A stretch of 16,243 bases of DNA, taken from Flavobacteriaceae bacterium UBA5544 (GTDB lineage: Bacteria > Bacteroidota > Bacteroidia > Flavobacteriales > Flavobacteriaceae). This document shows positions 5,060-12,146 of the stretch, one piece after another; position 1 is the first letter of the stretch, and the number at the start of each line of letters is the position of its first letter. The notes under the pieces were generated by a model. The model ran no database searches and had not been told where the DNA came from. It was given only the letters and a program-made list of their open reading frames with translations. The translations under genes were made by a program, and so were the position numbers. The stretch lies in NCBI GenBank assembly GCA_002426755.1, contig DINI01000012.1, positions 1 through 16,243 on the forward strand. Reading direction: 5' to 3'.

Positions 5060-6850
5060 CTAATCTTTCAATTCCTGAATTTCTTTTTCAAGATTTTCTA
5101 TTCGTTCTTTTAAACGTTCTTCACGCTTGTTCCGTTTTTCGGCATATTCTTCTTCGATACTTGCAATCTTGGTCTTATAATAGCCTTGCATCGCATTGTA
5201 AAATGAAATGTTCGTTAAATTGTTAACGTGATTATTTTCGCCAAAATGCACTTGCTTTGTGAGCATATACCGTATCAGTTTATGGAAGATTTCTTTTTTG
5301 AACTTCTTTTTAAAGTTCTGGACCATCTCAATTCTGGTCATTTTTGAAGTATCTCCCAACAATCCTGAAAAGTGCTTTTGCTGGCTCATATAATCCACAT
5401 TATTCTCGTAGAGCGATATTGAGAAAGCCACCATTTCATCTACCGAAAGCGTTTTCTTTGTCTCGATGTATCTGGTCTCTCTTATCATTTCAACAACTTC
5501 TTCAAATTGTTTATTATTCTCGATTTGCTGCTTCCGGATTTCCCTTTCGTTGATTTTGATGATTTGTTCATCTGGTGTACAATCGTCCATTTTTCTATTG
5601 GATAATGGTACAGAACGCACTTCACTTTCAGATTCTTCAACAATCATTAAGAAAACTTCTTTGTGCCTGTAAGATTCAGGATGAAAAACGATGCCATCTA
5701 CAAATCCATTGTCTTCAGCTGAATTGTATTTTTCCAATTCTACTGTATAGGCCTCTATAGCTTCCTTTAGTTGTTCATTTAGCTCATCTTCTTTATAATC
5801 GTAATTACGATATTCTTCTTTGATGGATTCTAAAGTAGGCTTAATTGGCTTTTCTATAATTTCAACATCGTCCAGCAGATAGACCTTCAAACCATTCTTT
5901 TCCAGTTGGGAAATGACCATCTGATTACTTTCTTCTTCTGCCCAATACTTTCGTATTTCAGGAACCAGCAGGATGTTCTCTTGCTTTGATTTTTCAATCA
6001 AGCTCAAGAACGACTTACTTTTCTTGGTCTCGTAGCAAGCTGATTTTGTACAGACCATTTTACCATCCCCAAACAAATTACCTTGATTTGCCGCATTGAA
6101 CGGACACTCAATACAAGCCCCTGCTTTCGCTACCAGTTTTTTGTCTTCTACATCAAAAGGTGCTTTATCCAAATCATAGGTCTGGTCCTTAATCATTCTA
6201 TTTATCTGATGGGCATTGAAATCTTCGCCCATCGTTTCCATCATCATCTGCTGTTCTTCAGGTTCGAAAAGTGCCACACCTACGCCAAGCGAAATTGTCA
6301 TTTCTCCATTACGAACAAAATTCTTGAAACCTTCAATAAGTCCAGCTAATTTCAAGCGTTGTCTTATAAAATTTTCGCTTCTGCCCAATCGCTTTGCTAT
6401 TTCCGTAGCAGAGTATTTTTCACTTAAATAAGCGATAGCATCTGCTTCCTCTGTGGGTTCAACATCTTGTCTCTGTAGATTCTCGATAATCTGAATTTCC
6501 AAGATGTCGTTGTTTTCATATTTCCTTATAATACACGGAATAGTTTCCATATTTGCCAACTTACTGGCACGATAGCGACGTTCGCCCATTACGATAATAT
6601 GTTCATTTCCAGACTTTCGTACCGTGATGGGTTGAAGTACTCCGTGCTTTTTGATACTTTCGGAAAGCTCTTCTAAAAACTTTTCATTAAAAGTCTTTCT
6701 GGGTTGTGTCGGGTCTGGAACGACCTTCTCAATGTTCAGATTTTGAATTTGAAGCCCAATTACATTCTGGGTCAATTTCTCTTTCACATTCTTTTTGACG
6801 GTAGCATTCGCTTTACCGTTCTTTCTGGTTTTAACTGCTTTTGTTGTCAT
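5060..6850 (-). CDS. parB: ParB/Spo0J-like protein with four-cysteine cluster
   Basis: A 596-residue ParB-family protein, about twice the length of a chromosomal ParB. Residues 1-30 are basic. The ParB N-terminal domain covers about 36-128: PDPTQPRKTF (45-54), the ESIKKHGVLQPITVR stretch (64-78), GERRYRAS (89-96, the CTP-binding arginine patch), and IIENLQRQDV (121-130). A helix-turn-helix follows at 148-168 (ATEIAKRLGRSENFIRQRL). Cysteines at 246, 249, 267 and 272 form a likely zinc-binding site. The C-terminal half is unfamiliar, and residues 560-596 are a strongly charged coiled coil. Large ParB-like proteins of this layout occur in Bacteroidota conjugative elements near DUF932 and ssb genes. 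No ParA ATPase is next to it, so the role may be regulation or element maintenance rather than classical partition. It has its own leader, shared with the DUF932 gene, and its own terminator. Confidence 0.87.
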   Translation of the reverse strand: MTTKAVKTRKNGKANATVKKNVKEKLTQNVIGLQIQNLNIEKVVPDPTQPRKTFNEKFLEELSESIKKHGVLQPITVRKSGNEHIIVMGERRYRASKLANMETIPCIIRKYENNDILEIQIIENLQRQDVEPTEEADAIAYLSEKYSATEIAKRLGRSENFIRQRLKLAGLIEGFKNFVRNGEMTISLGVGVALFEPEEQQMMMETMGEDFNAHQINRMIKDQTYDLDKAPFDVEDKKLVAKAGACIECPFNAANQGNLFGDGKMVCTKSACYETKKSKSFLSLIEKSKQENILLVPEIRKYWAEEESNQMVISQLEKNGLKVYLLDDVEIIEKPIKPTLESIKEEYRNYDYKEDELNEQLKEAIEAYTVELEKYNSAEDNGFVDGIVFHPESYRHKEVFLMIVEESESEVRSVPLSNRKMDDCTPDEQIIKINEREIRKQQIENNKQFEEVVEMIRETRYIETKKTLSVDEMVAFSISLYENNVDYMSQQKHFSGLLGDTSKMTRIEMVQNFKKKFKKEIFHKLIRYMLTKQVHFGENNHVNNLTNISFYNAMQGYYKTKIASIEEEYAEKRNKREERLKERIENLEKEIQELKD

Positions 6851-6861
6851 AATACTTAAAT

Positions 6862-7013
6862 TTTAGATTAAACAATATTTAAGCAGGAACCAAACGGAAG
6901 ATAAAATCTTGGCTCAAAAGGAAACGGAATAAATAAGCGTTGGAAGAAGCGATGGCTTTATGCCGTAGTCTTTTGATGGAAGTATTTTACGAGTTTAAAT
7001 TGCGGTTATATTG
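6862..7013 (-). repeat. 152-bp leader repeat, copy before parB-like gene
   Basis: Partner of the repeat at 4809-4960; equal length and about 94% identical. It ends 11 bases before the parB-like ATG. The copies diverge at once beyond both ends, so the duplicated module is exactly the upstream region and includes none of either coding sequence. Confidence 0.85.
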
Positions 7014-7181
7014 TATGATAATAAACTCCCCCTTACGAAGAAGAAAGGGTTGTAATTTGGCAGAATTTATTATTCTAACTGGTAATTCATAAAGATAAAT
7101 GACAAATGAAATGATTTAATATCAATAGAAATGTTGTTATCAAAAAGCCCAAATGTTGTACCTATGTTGTACCCAGAGCAT
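7014..7181. other. Probable element end next to tRNA-fMet
   Basis: An AT-rich, gene-free stretch of about 170 bases between the parB leader and the terminator of tRNA-fMet. Mobile DNA on one side and a tRNA 3' end on the other make it the likely element terminus. It contains the paired ATGTTGTACC repeats described separately. No copy of the tRNA 3' sequence is found elsewhere in the window, so the attachment-site repeat cannot be delimited from here. Confidence 0.5.
7153..7173. repeat. Two 10-bp direct repeats, 11-bp spacing
   Basis: ATGTTGTACC occurs at 7153-7162 and 7164-7173. A period of 11 bp puts both copies on the same face of the helix, as for protein-binding sites. The position at the tRNA-proximal end of the element suggests arm-type sites for a tyrosine recombinase or its directionality factor. 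No recombinase is encoded in the window to compare. Confidence 0.6.
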
Positions 7182-7212
7182 AAAAAAAGGCTCCACATTT
7201 CTGTGAAGCCTT
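7182..7212 (-). terminator. Rho-independent terminator after tRNA-fMet
   Basis: On the minus strand AGGCTTCAC pairs with GTGGAGCCT (one T-G pair) around a short loop and is followed by a T7 run. It lies 12 bases beyond the tRNA 3' end, so it should end the tRNA transcript and mark where mobile DNA begins. Confidence 0.8.
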
Positions 7213-7223
7213 GTTTTTCCTAG

Positions 7224-7296
<73 letters not shown>

Positions 7297-7306
7297 ATTT
7301 AGACTG

Positions 7307-7314
7307 CAAATATA
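7307..7314 (-). promoter_or_regulatory. Promoter -7 box for tRNA-fMet
   Basis: TATATTTG on the minus strand is an exact TAnnTTTG match, ending 10 bases before the mature 5' end of the tRNA. Confidence 0.6.
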
Positions 7315-7331
7315 AATGCTTTTTTTTGATT

Positions 7332-7365
7332 AAAAAAATAACTCCTTGCAAATAATGCAAGGAGT
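7332..7365 (-). terminator. Rho-independent terminator after LRR gene
   Basis: A perfect 10-bp stem (ACTCCTTGCA/TGCAAGGAGT) with a 5-base loop at 7341-7365, followed on the minus strand by TTATTTTTTTAA. It lies 38 bases past the LRR stop codon and separates that gene from the tRNA. Confidence 0.85.
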
Positions 7366-7403
7366 TGCCACACGCCAAGTTTTGACCGCCAAGCCAAATT
7401 ATA

Positions 7404-8309
7404 TTAATCCTCTGAATCTAAAGTAGCTATAGAGGTTGTTTCTCTTGTATTTACAAAATCAAATTGTGTAAGATTAGGAAATTTTGCTTCCAATTTCACC
7501 AGCTCACCTTGAAAACCATTGTTGCCGATCATCAAAACTTTCAAGTTGGTAAGGTTAGCCATTTCTGTTGGCAAATCTCCATAGAATGCATTATTCGCAA
7601 TGACCAATTCCTTTAGATTTGTCAATTCACCAATCGAAGAAGGCAAAGTCCCAAATAAGTTATTATCGAAAGCACTTAATACTTCCAACTGTTTAACGTT
7701 CGAAATTTTAGTAGGTAGTTTTCCTGTTAATTGATTACTGCTTATTAATAGTTCTTTGAGGTTTTGCAATTCTGTTATTGAATTTGGAATAGTTCCAGAC
7801 AACTGATTGTTGTATAATTCCAATTGTTGTAAATTTTGTAGGTTACCAATGGCTGATGGTATTCCACCTTCCAATTTATTCATAAACAATTGCAGTATTT
7901 GCAAAGATGCTAAATCAGTGATTGTAGTTGGTATTTCACCTTCCAGTTTATTGAAAGCTATATTCAATTCTTTTAAAGATTTTAGATTTCCGATGGTATT
8001 TGGAATTTTGCCAGAAATACCATTTCTAAAAAAATCAATTTTTTTAAGGTGCACTAAATCACCCAATTCAATTGGTAAATTACCTTGCAGATTGTTGAAT
8101 GGTAAATTCAATTCCACAACTTTATCATCAGAAATTACAACACCATACCAAGTGGTTTCAGATGCGTTTAAATCCCAAGAGTGACTCCAAGAAGTTCCTT
8201 GTGTTGCATTATATATAGCTATTAAAGCGCTTTTTTCTTTTGAAGAAATATTACCAAACGATATGATGGTAACAAAACAGAAAACTAAAGTAGTTTTTAA
8301 AGCATTCAT
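7404..8309 (-). CDS. Exported leucine-rich-repeat protein
   Basis: A 301-residue protein with an N-terminal signal peptide (hydrophobic core about residues 6-19, MNALKTTLVFCFVTIISFGN) and an N-cap of the ALxAIYNATxGxxW type (28-56, ending WYG). About nine repeats of 24 residues follow, from about 64 to 285, with the plant-type pattern LxxLxLxxNxLxGxIPxxIGxL. Such proteins usually bind other proteins or glycans at the cell surface. Residues 286-301 are short and polar. There is no recognisable type IX C-terminal sorting domain, so if exported it is probably periplasmic or surface-bound by another route. It stands alone, with a terminator after it and a 10-bp inverted repeat around its leader. 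Bacterial proteins of this build are sometimes labelled 'two component regulator three Y domain' by similarity only; I see no evidence for a signalling role. Confidence 0.85.
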   Translation of the reverse strand: MNALKTTLVFCFVTIISFGNISSKEKSALIAIYNATQGTSWSHSWDLNASETTWYGVVISDDKVVELNLPFNNLQGNLPIELGDLVHLKKIDFFRNGISGKIPNTIGNLKSLKELNIAFNKLEGEIPTTITDLASLQILQLFMNKLEGGIPSAIGNLQNLQQLELYNNQLSGTIPNSITELQNLKELLISSNQLTGKLPTKISNVKQLEVLSAFDNNLFGTLPSSIGELTNLKELVIANNAFYGDLPTEMANLTNLKVLMIGNNGFQGELVKLEAKFPNLTQFDFVNTRETTSIATLDSED

Positions 8310-8380
8310 AATTGGTAGATTTTAGCGAGGGAGCACATTTATAAAACGAATATAGTTCTAAACCGATTAACTACCAATTA
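8309..8380 (-). promoter_or_regulatory. 10-bp inverted repeat across LRR leader and start codon
   Basis: TAATTGGTAG (8309-8318) and CTACCAATTA (8371-8380) are perfect complements separated by 52 bases. On the transcript the 3' arm ends on the A of the LRR start codon, so a folded leader would place the translation start at the foot of a 10-bp helix. No riboswitch class is recognised. Confidence 0.5.
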
Positions 8381-8460
8381 TTTTCGACGAACTGCACAAG
8401 TGTAAATTTGATTTTAATATAAATAATTATAAATCAATGTGTTATAAAATATTAGATTTT

Positions 8461-8634
8461 TTAATTTTCAGCTTGAAATTCAATAATTTCATTATTTAAA
8501 ATCTTGATAGTTAGCTGGATGGGATTACAGCAAATTTCACAATCTTCGATGTATGCTTGATTGGGGATAGACATATCTATAAGCATAGAAATTTCTTCCC
8601 AACAAAATGGACACTGAAAAAAATGCTCTTCCAT
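8461..8634 (-). CDS. CPXCG-motif cysteine-rich small protein
   Basis: A 57-residue protein of the cysteine-rich CPXCG family, found mostly as short, uncharacterised proteins in Proteobacteria and Bacteroidota. The N-terminal CPFCWEE and the later DCEICCNP provide two CxxC knuckles, consistent with a single zinc ribbon; here the first knuckle has W in place of the usual G. The ATG at 8634 follows the ABC-F stop codon with no spacing (TAA then ATG), so translation is almost certainly coupled to the ABC-F gene. No signal peptide or membrane segment is present. The conserved link to a ribosome-associated ATPase hints at a role in translation, but that is inference from position alone. Confidence 0.85.
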   Translation of the reverse strand: MEEHFFQCPFCWEEISMLIDMSIPNQAYIEDCEICCNPIQLTIKILNNEIIEFQAEN

Positions 8635-10542
8635 TTACTCTAAAGTTTCGAGTTCTAATTGGATGTCCTCCCAATCTTTCATGAGTTTTGTCAAATTCTT
8701 CTTTTTTGACTCGTAGGTATCAAAAAATTTTGGGTCAGACACGGTTTTATCATAATTTGTAGCCAATTCAACATCCATATTTTTAATATCCTTTTCGTGC
8801 TGGCTTATTTGCGCTTCAACATTGCTCAAGCGGTTATTCAAGGATTTGAACTTTTTTTGGTCATCGTAGGATTGCTTATTACTTTCTTTAGGTTGCTCAA
8901 CAATGACATCGCGTTTTTCAACTTCACGAAGATTTTCGACATTACGTTGCTCTAAATAAAAATCGATGTCTCCCAAATATTCCTTGATTTTTTGGTCTTT
9001 GAATTCATAAACTTTATTGGTCAATCCCTGTAGAAAATCTCTGTCATGTGACACTAAGATTAAGGTGCCTTCAAATCTCTTGAGAGCTTCCTTCAAAACG
9101 TTTTTTGATTTGATATCCAAGTGATTTGTTGGCTCGTCCATCACCAACACATTGAAAGGCTGCAACAATAATTTTGCCAGTGCCAAGCGGTTTCTTTCCC
9201 CTCCAGATAGTACTCTGACATATTTATCGACTTCTTCGCCTCTAAATAAAAATGAGCCCAAAATATCACGGACTTTACTTCGGTTCTTTTCGTTGGCAGC
9301 ATCAATCATGGTGTCCAGAACCGTTTTGGAACCATCGAGATATTCAGCCTGATTTTGAGCAAAATAGCCAATCTGTACGTTGTGTCCTAACTTTAATTTT
9401 CCTTCGTGTTCCAGTTCTCCTACAATGATTTTTGCCAATGTTGATTTTCCTTGACCGTTTTGGCCAACAAAAGCTGTTTTGGTGTCACGCTCAATTATCA
9501 AATCGATATTCTTGAGAACTTGCAGGTCACCGTATCTTTTACTGATATGATGCGATTCTATTACCACTTTGCCTGGAACAACCGAAATTGGGAAATTTAA
9601 GGTCATCACACTATTGTCATCTTCATCGATCTCTATGCGGTCAATTCGGTCCAATTTTTTGATGAGCGATTGCGCCATTGTGGCCTTGGATGCTTTTGCC
9701 CTAAACTTTTCAATCAGTTTTTCGGTTTGTTCAATCTGTTTTTGCTGGTTTTTTTGCGAGGCTATTTGTTGTGCCTTAATTTCATTTCGCAGCACCAAAT
9801 ACTGTGAATATGGTTTTTTATAATCGTAGATTCTTCCAAGAGAGATTTCAATGGTTCGATTAGTGACATTGTCTAGAAACATCTTATCGTGTGATACAAT
9901 CACAACGGCTCCAACATAATTCTTTAAAAAACCTTCCAGCCAAATAATTGATTCGATATCCAAGTGGTTTGTCGGCTCATCAAGAAGCAAAATATCATTG
10001 TTTTGAAGTAATAATTTTGCCAATTCAATTCTCATTCGCCATCCACCAGAAAATGTATCTGTCAACTTATTGAAATCTGTACGTTTAAAACCAAGCCCTT
10101 GCAGAATCTTTTCGGTTTCACCTTGATAATTGTAACCTCCAATTATTTCGTATTGATGTTGAACTTCATTCAAGTCGACCATCAACTGATGATAAATGTC
10201 ACTTTCATAATCGGTTCGTTCTACCAATTGGTGATTAATGTCATCAATTTTGGCTTCCAAAACCCTTATTTCTTTGAATGCTTCATAGGCCTCCTCTAAA
10301 ACGGTTCTGCCCAAAACAAAATCAATATCCTGTTTTAAGAAACCGAAACTCAAATTTTTATCTGCAGCGATCTGGCCAGAATCTGGTTCCATTTCTTTAG
10401 ATAGAATTTTGAGCATGGTCGATTTACCCGCACCATTTTTTCCTATGAGACCAATTCTATCTCCAGCACCTAGCCTAAATGTAATATCTTCAAAAAGATA
10501 TTCACCTTGAAACGATATGGAAAGATTATGTATGTTGAGCAT
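8635..10542 (-). CDS. ABC-F family ATPase (duplicated ATP-binding domains)
   Basis: A 635-residue soluble ABC-F protein. ABC-F members bind the ribosomal E site and act on stalled or drug-bound ribosomes; they have no membrane domain. Domain 1: Walker A GKNGAGKS (34-41), signature FSGGW (164-168), Walker B LLLDEP (185-190), H-loop H218. A helical linker (about 240-315) corresponds to the P-site tRNA-interaction motif. Domain 2: Walker A GQNGQGKS (360-367), signature LSGGE (445-449), Walker B VMDEP (467-471), H-loop H499. Residues about 565-635 form a charged coiled coil, as in the Uup and YheS groups. All catalytic residues are intact in both halves. The layout is that of a housekeeping ABC-F and not specifically of an antibiotic-resistance type. 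A TACTTTTG box lies upstream, and a CPXCG gene follows directly. Confidence 0.92.
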   Translation of the reverse strand: MLNIHNLSISFQGEYLFEDITFRLGAGDRIGLIGKNGAGKSTMLKILSKEMEPDSGQIAADKNLSFGFLKQDIDFVLGRTVLEEAYEAFKEIRVLEAKIDDINHQLVERTDYESDIYHQLMVDLNEVQHQYEIIGGYNYQGETEKILQGLGFKRTDFNKLTDTFSGGWRMRIELAKLLLQNNDILLLDEPTNHLDIESIIWLEGFLKNYVGAVVIVSHDKMFLDNVTNRTIEISLGRIYDYKKPYSQYLVLRNEIKAQQIASQKNQQKQIEQTEKLIEKFRAKASKATMAQSLIKKLDRIDRIEIDEDDNSVMTLNFPISVVPGKVVIESHHISKRYGDLQVLKNIDLIIERDTKTAFVGQNGQGKSTLAKIIVGELEHEGKLKLGHNVQIGYFAQNQAEYLDGSKTVLDTMIDAANEKNRSKVRDILGSFLFRGEEVDKYVRVLSGGERNRLALAKLLLQPFNVLVMDEPTNHLDIKSKNVLKEALKRFEGTLILVSHDRDFLQGLTNKVYEFKDQKIKEYLGDIDFYLEQRNVENLREVEKRDVIVEQPKESNKQSYDDQKKFKSLNNRLSNVEAQISQHEKDIKNMDVELATNYDKTVSDPKFFDTYESKKKNLTKLMKDWEDIQLELETLE

Positions 10543-10582
10543 TTTTGTGACTATAGTTACAGAACAATGATTAGAAAAAACC

Positions 10583-10590
10583 TAATTTTG
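10583..10590 (+). promoter_or_regulatory. Promoter -7 box for DUF983 gene
   Basis: TAATTTTG is an exact TAnnTTTG match on the plus strand, 36 bases before the DUF983 start codon, in the divergent region shared with the ABC-F gene. Confidence 0.45.
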
Positions 10591-10608
10591 TACATTATTT
10601 TAAAAGTG

Positions 10609-10616
10609 CAAAAGTA
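10609..10616 (-). promoter_or_regulatory. Promoter -7 box for ABC-F gene
   Basis: TACTTTTG on the minus strand is an exact TAnnTTTG match, 66 bases before the ABC-F start codon. It overlaps the leader of the divergent DUF983 gene, so the two promoters could interfere. Confidence 0.45.
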
Positions 10617-10626
10617 CACAATCTCA

Positions 10627-11013
10627 ATGATAAATAAAGGAAGTAAACTATATAGTATAATTACTGGCACGTGCCCAAAGTGTCATGAGGAATCAATGTA
10701 TGTCACTAAAAATCCGTATGTACTTTCTGAAGTCTTAGAAATGCATGAAAATTGCTCAAATTGTGGCACAAAATACAAAATTGAGCCTTCATTCTTTTAT
10801 GGTTCTATGTATGTGAGCTATGGAGTTGGTATTGCTTTTGCGGTCGCTGCCTTTGTGATTAGCTATTTGTTTTTGGGTTCAAATTTGGTCACCGCATTTA
10901 TTGCTATTATTGGAACCGTGGTAGCTTTTGGTCCCATTATTATGAGGCTGTCAAGAAATATTTGGATAAATATATTTATGCATTATGATGAGTCTTTGGC
11001 TAAAAAGTCATAA
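10627..11013 (+). CDS. DUF983 family small membrane protein
   Basis: A 128-residue protein of the DUF983 family, the only plus-strand gene here. Residues 16-46 form a zinc-ribbon-like element with CPKC (16-19) and CSNC (43-46). Two hydrophobic segments follow, about 61-84 and 88-106, then a short basic tail, so the ribbon and the C-terminus are on the same side of the membrane. The family's function is unknown. The start is taken at the ATG at 10627: upstream in-frame codons back to 10507 would run through the ABC-F start and both promoter boxes, and their translation has no family resemblance. The gene converges on the FAD oxidoreductase gene, and the two overlap by 6 bases with no visible terminator between them. 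Confidence 0.85.
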   Translation: MINKGSKLYSIITGTCPKCHEESMYVTKNPYVLSEVLEMHENCSNCGTKYKIEPSFFYGSMYVSYGVGIAFAVAAFVISYLFLGSNLVTAFIAIIGTVVAFGPIIMRLSRNIWINIFMHYDESLAKKS

Positions 11014-12057
11014 TATCTTATAACGATTGATATCCATCTCCTTATCTAAAGGAATTCCATTTTCTAGGTGATTATACAATGCCTGCGCAACATACGGTGC
11101 AATCATGACGCCTCTGGTGCCTAAACCGTTCAAAATTGCTAAATTTTTATAAGTTGGATGTGTTCCTATCAAAGGCCTTCTATCTTTAACTGTAGGGCGA
11201 ATTCCGGCTCGCTGGTCCACAACTTCAAAATCGCACGAAATAAGTTGTTCTAATTGTTTAAGCAATTCTGTTTTTGCTCCTTGAGTTATATGGTGTGTTT
11301 TGTCTTCCCAATTATATGTTGCACCTACAGAATACAAATCATTGCCCTCCGGCACAAGAAATATGGAAGATTTTAAGACATAGTCAATTTTTAATTCTGG
11401 TGCTTTAATGGTTAGAACTTCCCCTTTCGCCACGTTGAGCGGCAATTGCTTAAAAAAAGGATTTTTTACCATCCCAAAACCTTCAGCAAAAACGAGATGT
11501 TTAGTTTTAAAATTTTTATAAGTGATACTATCTTCAGATATATTTATTAAATCGTATTCAAAGGTTTCAAAACGAAAGGAATTGTTTTCTTTTAGAAATA
11601 ATTTATAATATTTCAATAAAGTAGCCGTGTCAACTCTTCCCGTTTGAAGTACTTTTCCAAAACCAAAAGGCGCAATAACAGCATTGTTATCGTTTTTTAT
11701 AAGTTTTGTTGATAGAAAATCTTCCAAAGTGGGTTTATCAGAAGCTGTAAACCAATCATTTTGTTCTTCAACAGAGGCAAACCGTCTGTAAACTGGGAGC
11801 TTATAATCTAATTTAACATGAAGTTTTTCCTCCAAATTTTCATAGAATGGCAAAGCAAGAGACAATTGCTCTTTGGCCTTCCAAACTTCTGTAAAGCGTT
11901 TTAATGTTACAGGATTATAAAGCCCGGCAGCCACTATTGAAGATAATTGTGATTGGTCATCAAAGACCACAAATGATTTTTGATGTTCAATCAATTGCTC
12001 ACAGAACGCAATGCCAGCCAACCCACAGCCAACTATAATGTAATCTACTTCTTTCAT
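11008..12057 (-). CDS. DAO-type FAD-dependent oxidoreductase
   Basis: A 349-residue flavoprotein of the DAO (D-amino-acid oxidase) superfamily. The N-terminal Rossmann motif is GCGLAG (10-15), and the acidic end of the second strand is FVVFDDQ (about 30-36), where FAD ribose binds. The C-terminal part holds the second conserved block, AGIRPTVKDRRPLIG, and NGLGTRGVMIAPYVAQAL, typical of DAO and of the FAD domain of MnmC. Substrate unknown; glycine/amine oxidation or tRNA wobble modification are possible by family. Its small size and lack of a methyltransferase domain rule out full-length MnmC. The ATG at 12057 is chosen over one at 12105, because the longer frame would run through the gldN terminator hairpin and adds 16 hydrophobic residues unlike the family. 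A TACTTTTG box ends only 5 bases before this ATG. Confidence 0.83.
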   Translation of the reverse strand: MKEVDYIIVGCGLAGIAFCEQLIEHQKSFVVFDDQSQLSSIVAAGLYNPVTLKRFTEVWKAKEQLSLALPFYENLEEKLHVKLDYKLPVYRRFASVEEQNDWFTASDKPTLEDFLSTKLIKNDNNAVIAPFGFGKVLQTGRVDTATLLKYYKLFLKENNSFRFETFEYDLINISEDSITYKNFKTKHLVFAEGFGMVKNPFFKQLPLNVAKGEVLTIKAPELKIDYVLKSSIFLVPEGNDLYSVGATYNWEDKTHHITQGAKTELLKQLEQLISCDFEVVDQRAGIRPTVKDRRPLIGTHPTYKNLAILNGLGTRGVMIAPYVAQALYNHLENGIPLDKEMDINRYKIL

Positions 12058-12062
12058 TAGAG

Positions 12063-12070
12063 CAAAAGTA
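12063..12070 (-). promoter_or_regulatory. Promoter -7 box directly before oxidoreductase start
   Basis: TACTTTTG on the minus strand is an exact TAnnTTTG match. It ends 5 bases before the ATG, so transcription from it would begin at or next to the start codon, giving a leaderless or nearly leaderless message. No -33 TTG is seen. Confidence 0.4.
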
Positions 12071-12091
12071 AAGAAGATAATTGTAGTTAAT

Positions 12092-12125
12092 GAAAAAACG
12101 CCCACTTTTAGGTGGACGTTTTTTC
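12092..12125 (-). terminator. Rho-independent terminator of the gld operon
   Basis: On the minus strand CGTCCAC pairs with GTGGGCG (one T-G pair) around a 6-base loop, flanked by A6 and T6 runs. It starts about 22 bases after the gldN stop codon and closes the gldK-gldL-gldM-gldN transcript. Confidence 0.85.
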
Positions 12126-12146
12126 AGTTATAGTGCAGGCCTTAAA

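Noticed and set aside
7807..8184. 125-codon frame on the plus strand inside the LRR gene
   Set aside because: It is antisense to the LRR repeats, whose periodic codon pattern keeps the opposite frame open by chance; no promoter or recognisable product.
7404..8309. LRR protein as a type IX secretion substrate
   Set aside because: The C-terminus ends shortly after the last repeat with no sorting domain of about 70-90 residues.
8635..10542. ABC-F protein as an antibiotic-resistance determinant
   Set aside because: Layout and location fit a housekeeping ABC-F next to core genes; nothing in the motifs points to a resistance subtype.
10507..10626. Longer N-terminus for the DUF983 protein
   Set aside because: It runs antisense through the ABC-F start and both promoter boxes and shows no family resemblance.
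12058..12105. Longer N-terminus for the FAD oxidoreductase
   Set aside because: It would require translating through the gldN terminator hairpin and adds residues unlike the family.
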